Assembly: GCF_030253575.1 (NCBI RefSeq)
Contig: NC_080568.1
Location: 25,485,501-25,549,500, forward strand
Length of the DNA: 64,000 nucleotides
From: Rhododendron vialii
Taxonomy: Eukaryota; Streptophyta; Magnoliopsida; Ericales; Ericaceae
Direction of reading: 5' to 3'
Below are positions 1-13,600 of this stretch, piece by piece; positions within the stretch are counted from its first letter, which is position 1; each line of letters opens with the position of its first letter. A program made the position numbers and the translations under genes. The notes under the pieces are model-generated. The model did not search any database. It saw only the letters and a program-made list of their open reading frames with translations, and was not told where the DNA came from.

Positions 1-3000
1 CTTTACTGTTTTGAGGATCGAGGAAATCGTCGAGTTGCATTACGGCCTGAACTTACTCCTTCTTTGGCGAGGCTTGTGATACAGAAAGGGTAAAACTCGT
101 ATTGTGGTATTTCTGAACACCATGTGGCCTTTCTTTTTACTAGTTATTCTTGTATAAGAGTCATAAGACTGTTGCTTTGCTTATCAAAACAATTCTTTAT
201 TCTGCTGGTTTTGACCTATGAAGTAGTTAGATTTGGAAAACTATCTGATCTGCTATCCATGTACTTGTTATTTATGACTTTTGTATCCTGGTATAGATGC
301 CAGTAATTGCCCATGTTTGTTTTTCTGTCCAGAAAATCTCTATCCCTCCCCCTAAAATGGTTTGCTGTTGGGCAGTGCTGGCGATATGAGAGGATGACTC
401 GGGGGCGGCGGCGCGAGCATTACCAGTGGAATATGGATATCATTGGTGTACCAGATGTAATGGTATGTGAAGTTATAGCCACTTTCAATATGCATATTTT
501 CTCATTTTATGCCTATCAGATTTTGGATTGCTATTCGGTTTGTTCTTCGCCATTTGGCAGCAGTGATCTTATTTTAGTGGTTCTATATTCTCTGACAAGT
601 TGTAGTATCTTGTGATTTGGTTATAAAGCAAACGTATATAACATGTCCTATTGCAAGTTTGCCATTTGCAACTACATCACATGTCAATTTGGAAAACTAC
701 ATTCTTCGATTTGGAATTCCTGTGTGTGGACAATCTCTTTAATGTCCAAGTTTAACTGAGAAGCATCTACGCGTTATCGTGTTTGTTTAGAATGTTCCTT
801 GTACGGAATTTCTAATTTCATTAATTGATGTCAAGGGGTCTTCAAAGTTCAACCATTTAAATTGTCTTCGCTTAGGACTCAAGGCAGATTTCTAGAATTG
901 GAAATATATATGTTTCAAAAAAAAAAAACATTAGAAACATTTGAGTTCCCAGGAAAAACCTGAGGAATTATGTCTTGCTGTGTTAAGATCATGAACAAGA
1001 CCATGAATTATTGGGTATCCCGGCTCAAAGATTCCAACAATACTAAATGGATCCATTTTTTTAGGTTTTGCTTTGCTGTAATAGTTGGTCTAGCCTTTGG
1101 TGGACGTTTAGTAGGTAGGGTCAAAATCTTGCTATCCAGTTTGGCTTTCTCGTTCCATTGGAATGTATTTGTTGAGCAAATGACAGAAGTCCATGAAGAA
1201 TCAGGTCGGTCGAAATGTTCAACCTTCCAACTGCCAAGCAGGCCTTTGCTCCGAGTCTGACACATCTGGTTTCATTCCAAGTTACTTTTGCCTCACTGGT
1301 TTTCAAGAATCACATTTCATGGGGATACAAATTTGTCCACATGCTTTATTCCACTTCTGGATATCATTTTTGGGGAAGATAAAGAGATGTGTCCAGTGAA
1401 CTTCTATGTAAACAGCGCAGTCTTGCTGTGTCACAGTTTTCTTATGAAAAAAGGGGAAGCTTTTGGGCAAGATTAAGAAACTGGTCCGACAATCTTGAGC
1501 AACAGAGTTGTAGAACAGAGATTAGCTGAGAATCTGGAATGGGGTAAATTGAGTGAGGGAGGAGGTTTGAGGTTTTTAGTTTTTGAAACATCAACTGATC
1601 AACAAGTTATGTTTTCTTGAGATAGAGTGAAGAAATGAGTGGATCCCCTTTCTTTCCTTGAAAAGCGAGCGTCTGAGAATGATAGTGGGGGTTGGTTGAG
1701 ACTTGAGATAAGTTGGGGTAAGTTTCTCAGTGAGCGAGTTTTGAGGTAAGATCAGAGCTTGTGAGTTATAGAGTCTCTTTGTCGAGGTTGCCCACGTACT
1801 TTATGCGAGTCTCCACATAAAATTAGCTCAATTATCAGTGGCAAAAAAATAAAAGTAAAAGTTGTAGTCACTTTGGGCATAGAGGGGAGTGTAGTGGGGT
1901 AGAGGTTTTTTTTTTTATTAGATTGGTTTTTAGGCTTTTTTATGTGTTGGACATTTTTTTGTCTTTAGCCTTCTTTTGTACATGGGTGGCAGTCACCTGA
2001 TATCATTTTCTATAACATTAATCGATTATAAAATAAAAGGAGGATCTTGATGTTACTTAAACTGGTTATACTTTGATATGTACCGAGGCTTGAGATGTTT
2101 GTTTTCGTTGGCCCCTTCTATTAGGATCTTTAGCGAGCTCTGAGATGTTTGTTTTGAAAGACCCATTCCTGTTTCACTATTATAGAGCAAACTGAGGCAC
2201 TGTAGCTTTGAAGTTCCTAATGAAGCTGATCTTCTGTTTGGGTACTGAAGATCTGTAGTTGCTAATCGTTTTTGTTGCTGTGGCTTCCCGAGGGTTAATT
2301 ACAATGTGCCTTCATTGTTTATGTTCTGTTGTTGCTGGTCCAGTAAAGAAAAGTTAGACTTCCTGATGAATTTGAAGACCTAAGGCACCTAATTGCAATT
2401 GGCTACTGAGGCAAATGAAGAGAGGTAATTCCCTTTTCTTTACCTTCAGTTCTGGTGGAGGGGGTTGGTTCTGCTTTTGGCCTTTGAAGTCCCGAAGTGC
2501 TTTGAAGGTTGGGGTCCTGTGATGGTTGAAGTTGCTTCTGGGAGGTGTTAGTGTTTCTTCCATTTCAGTCTGCCTGGAAATGCTTATTTGTTTAGAAGCA
2601 AACAAACTTAAAAGTTGGTTAGCCTTTTCTATAATAAGATGTATCTTCTGATCGAGTAGTATGGTGAAAGGACAGTAATGTAATGGATCCAAGATGTCGG
2701 GAGTCGTGTAACTGATTGCTTCATGGTAACATTTTGTAATCTCCCCCAGAAAACTTTATATGTGATATGCCACGAGATTATCGTTTATTTAACTTTTGCA
2801 TTCCCTCTCTCTTCCCATCATTGGTCAGATAAGTTACTGCCACAGATTAAATTTGGTGCATCGCCTGACTTTGTTCATACTTTGGAGTTTGATGATTGAA
2901 TTTTTCTTCTCATAATTTGGAAACTTAGCCGTTTGCTTGTTTTTCTCTAGGCTGAAGCTGAGCTTATTTCTTCTATTGTCACCTTTTTCAAGCGGATTGG

Positions 3001-6000
3001 AATCACAGCATCTGATGTTGGGTTTAAGGTTTCAAGCCGGAAGGTGAAGTTGATTCCCTTTTTCTAGTGAATTTAACAGTCTAGCAGCTGGAGGACCTCC
3101 TCACCTATGTTTCATTTCCTTATTACTTTCTTACGATACTTTGCAGATCTGTGTTGTTCAAGCTTTTTACATGACCAATTTTTTTTTTTTTTTTTTGAAC
3201 AACAAAGAAGGATAAATTTATTAATCAGAGTAAAATTACAATGATTAAAAAGATAGAAAGTACAAAGCATCAGAACGAACAAAATGCATCACAATCGACA
3301 CCCAACCCACCCGGTAATCACATGCCGCTAACTACCCTAAGAGCAAACCACATTAAACGAATCAAACAGCCGTAAACACTTGAGAATGACACAACCATAA
3401 AGCCCATCAATATCAGTCCCGACCACCGCCCAACCTGCCATCACCCAAGCCGCTGAGCAACCAAACCACCACTACAATGCCACCTGACAGAGAAACGTTG
3501 CACCAACAAAATCTACAAGAGAAACCTCCGGAAGATTGGGGTCAAATTGCAAATCCAACGACAACAAAGAACCCACCTGAGCTGTCAAAAGGATGATACG
3601 GAAAACTCGAAGACCCACCACCAAACGCTGCGACTCCACAATGCCGTTAAGCCAAAATCGGATACACCCAAAAGTGTAAACCGGTGGGAGCCCAGATCGT
3701 CAATGCTGTTAGGCTCAAAGCCGGAAGCACCCAACAGTGCGACCGACGACAATCCAGAAGCTGGTACCGGAGGATGTCGACAACGAAACCATTGGAAACC
3801 AACCCGCCACCACCCACCAATCCATCACAACCGCCCTATCTGCCACACACCACACCCACCACCGCTAAACCCTATGCCACCGTACGATGTGGCCTCCATC
3901 AGTCGCAGCGACCACCGAAACCCCACCACCACCAAAAACCCCATCACCGCCGCCATAACCCCCACGGAAAACCCCCATAACCCCCACCCACCACCACCAA
4001 GAGTACATTGATGGTGTCATTTTTGTCCTCAATATTTCAATTGGTGCCCAACGTTAAAATGTGAGTTTAAATGGTCCCCATAACCAATACCGTCCAAGTT
4101 TATTTTTCATTAAAGGGGAACTTTTGAGACACTACTATATGATTACAACCTATGTACCATGAACATGACGTCGGAGGTCACACACTGGTGTCGGACAGGC
4201 ATTGGACAACACTCTTCGGACGTGTCTGGCACTCTACTCAAAATTGTCTCATTTTTTCTTAATGTTTTTTGTTTTGAAACTCTAGGGACACTCTAAAAAA
4301 TGCTTTGGATACTCTCTCAACACTCTTTGTACACTCGCACGTTGAGAGTGTTGAACGAAACAAAAGACTCTAGTTAAAGCTTAAGAAAGTCTCTCTTGTT
4401 TGTGTAGCATATGATAGTTAATTGATTATAAAGATACGTTGATGATAAAACGCTTATTGTTGGAATAATTTTGCTAATGATGTAATGATAAATAAGATGA
4501 AGGAATATACAGTGTTAGATAAACATAATTAGATCGTCTTGTCTTTTTTTTTCATATAATAGGATACATAAATATTTTTGAAAACGTGCCCCCAACTTGT
4601 TGCGTTGTCCTAGTTTTTAAGGATTGCTTGTTCAAGTATTGGTGTTGTGTTGGTGCACATAGATTACACCTTGTGAAAATAAATGGGGGAAATTTGGAAA
4701 ATACCCCTAGACTTGTACCCAAATGTCTCATAAGCACCCAAACTTCAATTAGACACCCAAAGTTGTCAAAGATTCTTCAATTAGACCTCGACATCAAAAT
4801 CCTCAATTTATTGGATTGGTTGAGATGGCAATGATGTGGCAAATATTTTGTCCTGGACCCAATCACACTGAATCATAGCCCCTTGGCCCCCATCCCTTCC
4901 CTTCTTCCTCCTCTTCCATTCACTGCCATTCTCTATTCCAACTGCCATCACCAACAACCTTCACCATCGATCTCTACCCCCAATACGCCAAATCTTCCTC
5001 TTCCTCTCCAACACTATCACCATCAACACCCTAGTATGCAGAGGAGCAAAACAGAACCATGGCAGTGGTAGGGCCTGGTACCTATATTCGGTACTTCCTA
5101 TTTTATGTAGTGTTATTTTGGTTGAATATCACACATCTCTTGTTTTACTTTATTTAACAACATGATCTCGGTTCTTGTATTATAAGGAATTTAAACGGGC
5201 CAATATTTTTCCTGTATTTTAATTTTCTTTTTACAGGTTTTACAAGAAGTTTTGCGGTGCTATTCCATCCCAAACGAGTTGTTTGGCAAGGTTTGCATCA
5301 TTATAGACAAGGTCAGTTGCAAAATCCATCAATTTTTGTATTGCTGCCCCTTCTCTCCCTGTTTTTCGTGTTTGGATAAATGCTGCCGCTGCCGCTTCCC
5401 TTCCAATTACTCTTTTGATATAGCTGCTGATATTTTTATAAGGTCCTCTGGTAACGTAATTTTTAACAAATTGCATAAAGGAAGTTGGATTTGAGATTGT
5501 GAGGTGTTCCTCTCAATGGCCACTTCCAGGCTAGATGGGTTAATGGCTAGGATAAAGCTAGAATAGTTGACTAATGTTTTCCAACTTTTTGAGTTTGTTG
5601 TGGGGGTTAGACCTTCAACCCTAAATTGATCTGATGGGCATATTATGTAACTCTAGTTGCCTTTTTAGCCGTTGTCGGGAAGGGGGAACATTGCTTACCT
5701 TACCTACCAAATTGTTAAAAAAACATCTGCTTGAGCTCTGGATCACTTTGCTCATATCTTCGGAGATAAAGCGGTTATCAGTTCTACCCAAACTATTGGC
5801 TCTGGTGAATATGTTTCACTTGAGCCTGTTATCATACTTCTATTTGATCTGCTTTTCTTACTAAGGGTAAAAATAGAAACAAGCCCTAGAGACATAACGT
5901 ACAGGTCACTTCAAATTTGTACCATGTATGGGATTCTGCGTGATAGCTTCAGTAGTTGGTGTCAACGTTGTAAAACTCTTGTTTGGTTGTTCCTTGTTGC

Positions 6001-9000
6001 ACAAAGATGAATCCCAGTTCGTTTTCCATTTGTTCCTTGTTTTTTTGTTGTTGTTGTAGTATCTGGATAATATTGTGCTTTTGCATCCGTTCTCCCGCCA
6101 TTGACATATGAAATCCGTTGCAAATAGATAGAAAAGGTTCCAATTGATGAAATCAAGAGAGAGTTGAGGTCTGCTGAGTTATCAGATGAGGCTATTGAGG
6201 AGCTACTACAAGTACTCTCCATCAAGTCCTTAACAAAGTTGGAAGGTTGGTTGTTTTAAACTTGATTGAGATCTGACCGAACACTTTTTGTGATTATTCC
6301 TGTCAAGCTTCAGTCATGAACTTAAAATTTACCTTTTTACTTGCGAAAAATTTATCATTTCTCATCGCGACGATATTTTCTGGTTATACAGCCTCTATCT
6401 TACATGCAATGTTCAAATGTTTTCATTATTGTTGAACACTAGTAGGGAACAAGACATGTGTCATTTTAGGATGTTGTAACACCATTAGTGCAAGCTTAGA
6501 ATGATTACTAGTGACCTGTATATGAGTATATCTCAAATAGAGATTCCTGTGGGCTTCAGCTTTGTATTTTTCTGCTTTGTTTTAGTAATTGTGCTTCTTC
6601 TATATGCTCTATGAATGCCATATTCATCTTATGTAGAGAAACTTGGAGCAGCAGGGGAAGCAGTTGCTGAACTGAAACTACTATTTTCACTTGCTGAAAA
6701 GTTAGGATATTCTGAGTGGATTCAGTTTGATGCATCTGTTGTCCGTGGTCTAGCGTACTACACTGGAATAGTATTTGAGGTTTGATTCAAACTTCATCAT
6801 TTACTTTTTTTCCCCTTGGCAATGTCGAATTCCTTATTGGAAATTGAGTTCTGATTGTGGTGCCCTTTACTGAATCTTCTAGTTAGTAAAAGCAGAGAAA
6901 GACTACAGGGAAAACAAAATGTGAATCGTGTTCTGCTTGTGGGATGTACAACACTCCCGTTATTAGTGCCTTAATGCCAGATAGTTGGTGGAGGAGGCTG
7001 TTGTTGTCAAGTAGCAGCCACGTGGGGTGGCATTGATGTGTTGAGGTATAGAATGATACTGTCATGCATGACGAGATGCATGTATGGGAGATGGCAATTA
7101 CTGAGTCACCAATATAAATTGGACTGGCAGTCGTGAGTGCATGGTTGTTCAAATAGCCTACAGATCATTATCCTGGTTTTCTTCTTTGTTCAAGGCTACA
7201 AGCTATTGTGTTTATGCTGGGCCCATTATTGGCAGCCACATACAAAACACCAAGTACCGGTTTGTTCATGAAATTGAAACCTGTAAATCATGTTGCATGG
7301 AGACATGGAATTTGTTGAAATTCTGTCCCATTAGAAACTCTACAAGATGCAATTGTCGGCGAATCTCTATCAGAATGTTTCCTTTGGGTCTGTTTTCTGG
7401 ATGTCATATTGAAGTTAAAATGTTTTTGACAGCAAGAGATGGAAGTACGTATCAGTAAGATATGGTATTGTCTATGGAATTGTCCGTTCATTACATGTTG
7501 TCCCAAAAGCTTAAGTTGTTGGGAAATGAACCTAGCAATATATATCAAGTTATCCAACACTTTCCTCATGTGCGACCTCGTCTTGCACGTGGCAAGTGCA
7601 AAGACCCGTACAAAAATCGAAACAGAAAGAAAAGGGGAGAAAAAACACACGAACAGAGAACAAATGTGAATGGAGTCACTTGAACCCAAGATCTCAGAGA
7701 AACCAGAGTTCTGATATCATGTTATCCTACCAAATGCCCCGAAAGCATAAGCTGTTAGCAAATGGGCCCACTTATGTATGTCAAGATATCCAGCATTCTT
7801 CACAAAAATGAAAGTGTATACAAATGCATGGCATATCTTGTTGATTACATTTATTTGCCATTTTTCTTTACCTAAGTGCTAATATTATTATTGTCAAAGG
7901 GATTCGATAGGGAAGGGAAGCTGCGTGCCATTTGTGGTGGTGGGCGGTATGACCGATTACTTTCAACTTTTGGAGGTGAAGACATTCCTGCCTGTGGCTT
8001 TGGATTTGGTGATGCTGTAGTATTAGAAGTGAGTTCAAGTTCAAGCCTATTCTAATTCTATGTGTGCCGTATGTTCAAAATGAGATGTGAGAAAAACAGG
8101 CTTTTTTTTAAGTTTGTACACACCAAGAATGCATATCACAAGCAGAAGAATTGCATTTAATCTGTAAACCTTTTTTTTTTTTTTTTTGAACTTGGCAAAA
8201 AGAAATTTATAGATCTTTGAAATTGTTAATCTGTACACTTTTGTGTGTGCGTGGTGCATGTGCTCACATGGACATGTAGGCATTTGATGATTTTATTTTG
8301 TATTGTAATGAACCACCCTCAAAACATATTTGTAATCAGACGACCGGCTTATACCTTGATTAAGATCTTTCCCCTATCAAATCAGGATGACAGATGTGAA
8401 CTAGTTTATAAGAGAAGAATTAGAGTAGTGCTGCACCAATTGCACATGCATAACCTGGCAGACATATGGAGTTGTAAATCTTTAACCTTGATTTTTATGA
8501 AGTGTTAATTGCTGCATGAATGATCACAGATGATGGCTGTATTTGTTATCTCTGTTGTTTTGATTTGGAGTTTACAGAGCTTGCATTCTAAACAGTGACG
8601 ACTTGGCCAAGTCTTCGGCTGGGCAGAGCCTAGTACTGTGGGCTGTGAATGTGATAGCGTAATCTGTTGACTGTCTTGTTCTAGGATTTTTTTCCTACAT
8701 TGGCTTGAATTTTAAACTGTATCACTTCTACTTTTCTGTTGCTAAATGTCTACTACATAATTAGTGAGGGGGTTCTGTTTCTTGCAGTGACGATGCTTAA
8801 TGCGTTCTTCAAGTTTACCTTCCATCTTGAAATTCTTGAAGATGATTTTGTTGGGTTTTACAGTTGTCTCTAATCTTCCCCTTTTGATTAATGCTCAGCT
8901 GCTAAAGGAGAAAGGACTTGTACCAGAAGTAGGTCAGCAGGTAGAGAATATTGTGTGCGCTCTGGATCCTGATCTTCAAGGTGCAGCAGCTGGTGTTGCT

Positions 9001-9285
9001 ACGATTCTCAGGGGAAAAGGCCAAAGTGTTGATTTGGTGTTGGAGAACAAACCACTTAAATGGTACATATTTGGTACAGCATTTTTATAGGTTCCGCATG
9101 AACTTTCGAATATTTTCTGATACGTTGTCACTTCCTCCTTTGGTAGGGTGTTCAAACGGGCATCACGAATAAATTCACATAGGCTGATATTGGTGGGAAG
9201 TTCTGAGTGGGAAAAAGGCGAGGTTAGTGTAAAGAACCTTTCATCTGGTGAACAATATCAAATCAAAGTTGACAAGCTAGAGTGA
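1..9285 (+). CDS. HRS1: Histidyl-tRNA synthetase, organellar type (5'-truncated by window)
   Basis: Charges tRNA-His with histidine, probably in plastids and mitochondria. Nine exons join in phase: 1-89, 333-462, 2951-3043, 5237-5311, 6128-6245, 6637-6779, 7900-8028, 8899-9062 and 9147-9285 (TGA), giving 359 residues; the N-terminus and any transit peptide lie left of the window. Visible signatures are [14 protein letters not shown] followed by class II motif 2 ([17 protein letters not shown]), the histidine-binding RGLAYYTG and CGGGRYD boxes, a motif 3 stretch ([11 protein letters not shown]) and a C-terminal anticodon-binding domain (ENIVCALD ... [15 protein letters not shown]). The close bacterial-like layout matches the Arabidopsis organellar enzyme rather than the cytosolic one; the targeting is inferred from that. 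All introns are GT-AG. Introns 3 and 6 carry retroelement pieces. No frameshift or stop seen, so probably functional. Confidence 0.95.
463..2950 (+). other. Intron 2 of histidyl-tRNA synthetase
   Basis: A 2.5 kb intron between the motif 2 exon and the AEAELISS exon. Short open frames on both strands have no recognisable domains. I see no clear transposon ends here. Confidence 0.7.
3181..4016 (-). mobile_element. Non-LTR retrotransposon 3' end (minus) in HisRS intron 3
   Basis: A T-run at 3181-3196 is followed by sequence that, on the minus strand, ends with an AATAAATTTAT-type polyadenylation region and TTTGTTGTTC before the poly-A. The same tail style (TTTGCTGTTC/TTTTTGCTGTT plus A-run) recurs near 35.77 and 48.59 kb. 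The body is GT/GGTGG-rich on the minus strand and gives a His/Pro-rich antisense frame on the plus strand that is not a gene. The left limit is clear. The right limit, near the GAGTACATTG at 4003-4012, is a guess from base composition. Confidence 0.5.
4150..5080. repeat. Repeat-derived intron sequence (GACACG-type and low-complexity)
   Basis: 4160-4370 holds GTGTCGGACAGGCATTGGACA-like text related to the GACACG-rich repeat near 39.95 and 63.54-64.00 kb. 4680-5070 is C/T-rich, with CACCCAAACTT motifs. No open frame has a recognisable domain. Boundaries are uncertain. Confidence 0.35.
7496..7795 (-). mobile_element. TRIM-like miniature LTR retrotransposon in HisRS intron 6
   Basis: Two related terminal repeats (7496-7560 and 7718-7795) both start TGTT and end near CCAACA/CCAGCA, and both hold a variant of AAAAGCTTAAGTTGTTGG. 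Read on the minus strand, the upstream repeat ends in ...AACA and is followed at once by TGATATCAGAACTC, a slightly decayed version of the initiator-tRNA-Met primer-binding site TGGTATCAGAGC. The internal part is only about 157 bp with no coding capacity, which fits a TRIM. Flanking target duplications were not clear. Confidence 0.65.
8107..8225 (-). repeat. T-run and possible short LINE/SINE tail
   Basis: The T-run at 8169-8187 is followed by GAACTTGGCAAAAAG and AAATTTATAGATC. On the minus strand this resembles the A-tailed 3' ends described at 3181 and 41329. Only the tail is recognisable. Confidence 0.3.
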
Positions 9286-10649
9286 AAGATCATTTTTGGT
9301 TCCTTTGAAGCTGTTGATTTGTTGGACTATGTGAATCTCTACATTATATATGTTGCTTATCTTACTTACCACAGCCTACATGGGGGTAAATTTTGTACTG
9401 TAAAATCTGATTTGAGGCAAGCTATCTTATAATTTTTCACTCGCATTTTAGTGCAATCAAGGTTCTTAACATACAACAAAACTATGGCTAGCCTAGTTGG
9501 CCACCCTTGCACACTCTTTACTGAGTGGTCAAGGGGTCAAATCTTGTTGAAGGCAAGAATTGATGATTAGTGCTCCTATATAGGATTGTACTTTATTGAT
9601 TTATTTCTTTCATGTATGGGGCTATTGCTTGAATTGTTATGTACTAGGCTCGATTTAGTCGTTGCGAATCTTACATAATTGATGTAATGTCCTGTTATTG
9701 TAATTCTTTAAAAATGAAGTTTCTTAACGTACACTTTTATTGTTTGTTGTCTGCCTTGTGGTCCGTATGCACGTGGCTATTATTTACAAGCTCAATTTAA
9801 ATATTGGAATGAGAGCGCAAGTGCAATGCGAGAATTGAGAGTGAGAGTGCGGAACATTTTGAAGGATTATCTGACTTAAGGACAATACTCATTTCGCTTT
9901 GCATGATTCCTCTTATCTTGGAATTATGCGCAGCAGCACATGCCAATAGCAGGTGGTGCCGGGTTTAATGCAAGAATCAAATAAGAAACTGAAGAAGATA
10001 ATCTTTGGCATCCTCACCTGAGGGTGTGATTGATCGAGCTTAAGAATCAGCATCTACGAAAAGGAGAATCATCGAGTATCTGCATAGCAGCGCCCAATCT
10101 TACCGTTCATCTCGGCAATCAATGATTCAGATTTAAAAAACTCTTTTAGGGAGAGATAATTACCGAAATACTAACAAACAAAAACTTCCGAGGAAGGCTG
10201 GAGAGCAAAGGATCCAGGCTGGAGAGTAAAGGATCCAGATCCTCTCCGTTCCACCCACAGAATGGAGATATCAATTCCATTTAACGAGGAGTTGACACCA
10301 CTATTTTACGGAAAAAAAGAGCTTGGCTTCATAACTTTTTTTTAATTTTTTATCCGCAATTTTTCATAACTTTAAAACTACGTTGTTCTGATTACGTCAA
10401 GAAATCTATAAATTACCTGTTACACTTGAGCCCCAAAAAAATCCATTTAAACACCGTACTGTAAACAAGATGGAGTAAAATACGCAAGAGTGGAACACAT
10501 ACTACAAATATCAGGTTTTCGCTCCATAAGTAGATGCAGATCACAGTTGGCACCCAAGAAACCATTTGGGAGCACCACTCGACAAAACGTAAAAACGATT
10601 AAGGACATCCCCAAACTAACAGACTGCTTCAGCGCAATCGTAACCATCT
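9286..10649. other. Convergent intergenic region HisRS / FAX2
   Basis: Holds the 3' UTR of HisRS (to roughly 9440) and that of FAX2 (upward from about 10450). A tRNA-derived SINE-like head starts near 9478. A 22-bp direct duplication (AGGCTGGAGAG.AAAGGATCC) lies at 10196-10238. No gene seen. Confidence 0.6.
9478..9680 (+). mobile_element. tRNA-derived SINE-like element
   Basis: TGGCTAGCCTAGTTGGCCAC at 9484-9503 resembles a Pol III A box. GGTCAAGGGGTCAAATC about 35 bp further resembles a B box. This is the typical head of plant tRNA-derived SINEs. It is not a tRNA gene because the cloverleaf does not close. The tail end is uncertain. Confidence 0.45.
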
Positions 10650-13600
10650 TCAGTGCAAGCTGCGCAAAATTCCATGAAGATATCCGCTGCTCATCACAAG
10701 GGACACAAAGGATACAACACCAGCTGGAAATATCTTTCTGGACTTCTTAAATCGAGAACCCATCACTACCAGAACAGCAGCAGAAATGCCTGGGAATTAG
10801 AAGAAATCAAAGAAAGGTGAGACCACAGTTATCCAAGAATTAACTGAAAATGAGGCTGTGAGGTTAAGTTAAGCCAGAGATTTATCAAAAAAAGACAAGG
10901 CCAATTAAGTAACAAATCAGCTAAAATGGGCCCCTACAACGTGGTACTCTTGAAAGGTATTGGCCAGTTCTAGGGCTGAGCACGATCAAATCAGCATAAC
11001 ATACGAATTACGATTGTAATTAGCTGAGGCTACTCGAGCCAGCCATCATGCCTAGGCAATTGGCAAAGAGTGTCGAAACGAATGCAAAAATGGTTGGCAG
11101 AACGATTGGCCGAGCAACCAAAACCTTCTCGGACAAGTTAGTCTTGTGACTCATGTATAAAGAGCACTAGAGCAGTTGCCCTTCACAAAAATTGTGGTGC
11201 CAGGAATGATTATACTAGCGCAGGCTCACTAATCGAATAGGGAAGCTCGAGGCATGAAACCTTATGAGCATCTTTCTACATGGCTAGCACAGGCCCCACA
11301 GAAAATACAATAATGGGACTCCGCCACAGTCAGCTGGGAGAAGTTAAGCAGAAGTCTCCAAATGCCTATAGGCTATAAGAGAGCAGGTCCAAGAGGAAAT
11401 GGGACTGACCACTCTCTGAGCAAAAAGAAATGTCGTCTCTCAAGTCAATTAATTCATAACTTTTTTGGTTTTCTACTCTGAGTTTGATCAACCAAGTCTC
11501 TTATTGCTCGATTACTTAGCCATTGGAGTGCCCACCAGCCAACTCCATTGGGCACCTGACAGTTGCTTCTTTTGCGGCAAAAGAAATTAGGGTAGGATTA
11601 AGCAGCGCAATAGAGTATTAATCTCGTAAGGCACAAATTTAGCCCGCTACGGAGGCAAAGGTCCTTTATGGTGCAGGAAGATGAGTTTAAGACTGTATAA
11701 CCATTGAATGGGAAAAATATAGAAAAATCAAGCGGAATTATTCAAAGTGTCATCAGAACAAGCACCAAGGAAGATGGGGATCTAAGAAGTGCTGGTACTT
11801 TGAAAAACAAGTTGTACCCAAAACTGTTTGGGTTCTAGTACCTTGCATGCTACATCCTATGTTACATGGGTTCGGGTGTTGGTGTTGGTGTAGATCTAAG
11901 GGTCGGACAGGTCAAACCTAAAAATGGACGATACAAAGATATAAATCCAAATTTGGATACAACAATGGAAGTACGTCACAAAATTATAAACAACAATTAG
12001 AATGTCTGCCAACTACCAGTAGTGGGCTTTGCCCCATTGATTATCTTCCCGACCTCTTTTAGGATAAGCATAATCCAGAAATCAGATCTAGTAGTACTTA
12101 GAAGGGATGAATAAGTAACTAAAACGAGAAGAGGGCATCCAGAAATAATATACATTGGCTGTCATATTTTTGTCCTCTAACAGGCAGTAGCAAATTGTGA
12201 TGGCCATACCAAAAGTTTAGATTCATTTAGGAATTGTACAATGGTATAATACATATCTTACCAAACCCAAGGGATGATGCAAAAGCTGGTCTTGTGGGAA
12301 GCTCAGAATAAATAAACAACAGAAGCAATGCTGACAGTCCACCAGCTACCAATGACTTCATGCTACCACTCTTCAAATAGCCCATAACTCCACCCACTGT
12401 TAAAAAATATGATCAGAATCTCACAGAAAATAGAGAAAAGCCTATGGACTAACAAAAACTGATGCTCAGGATAGCATATACTAGTATTTGTTGTATTTTA
12501 CTATCTTCCAGACCTCCCCAATTACTTCTGTTATCTGATGGGAATTGAAAATACCTACAGATTCGCCAAATAAATTAACTCACCATCAGAAATTTGATCA
12601 GGTGTGGACTTTGCTCATTTTCCTGCACCAAGGTGGTGATAACTTGCATTCTACCATGGGCTCTAACCCAAACTAATAAAATTGGCAGCTGATGCATTTG
12701 CACTATGTTAGTACCCAGAAATATAACTTAAGGCTGTATTTGGATCTTGAAAATTTGTGGAGGGCATCGTGGAGAGAAAAAGAAAACTAGATATTCGAAC
12801 ATTTTCAAATATTTCCTATGTTTTCTCAACTTTTCCTTTTTACTCCACATATCCCTTCATGAATCCAAGATCCAAAGATAGGCTAAAAGACTCCTAAGTC
12901 CTAACTCCTAACATACAAAAGCTAACATCATTGAAAATCTCATAAATACATACAAATTGCTTCTTACTGGCCAAAAGATAAAATCTTTCCCTCAAACATT
13001 CAACTACCTTGTTGGTCATTGCTATAGAACAATTACCTTCCTTCCGAATAAACAAAGCTATTCAACTCGACGTTGCTAAATTCTGAATACAACAAATTTT
13101 GAATCAGCCTTTGCACAAAGCTCGAACATCAGGTGTCCCTGAACTCACTTGCAATCAGGCTTCAACTTAAGAATTACCTTTGATGCAGAACCTTTGTGCC
13201 TTCTGATGCGTATTTGGAAGGAGGAAAACAGGCCACTTTTAGGGAAGCCAGAATGAAGAATGTAGTTCATGTGGGATTGTGGGGTGCGAAACTTCCTAAC
13301 CTTGTGAAAAGAAAAAAAGCAGACTTGCAGAGGTGTATTTTTCTCCTTTCCAATTGGCGATGAAGAAAATTTTGTCAATAATCTCGTGTATGGAGGATGA
13401 TCTTTAAACAAATTTTCTTTCTATACACTCCTATTTGGTTGCATGTTTCTTCTGGTAGTGCTTTCGCTCCAACCTTCAAGAGGACACCTTGGTGTTGGAC
13501 ATGAAGAAGACACATTCACTCTCTCACTGGTCTTGGTAGATAGGCTGCTAGTCAAAACATGCTCCAATTCCAAACAACTTCCAAGGAAAGGGATGATTTG

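Noticed and set aside
3547-4011. 154-residue His/Pro-rich plus frame
   Set aside because: It is antisense to an A-tailed retroelement end and has only low-complexity composition.
7288-7689. 133-residue minus frame in HisRS intron 6
   Set aside because: It crosses the TRIM-like element and shows no domain.
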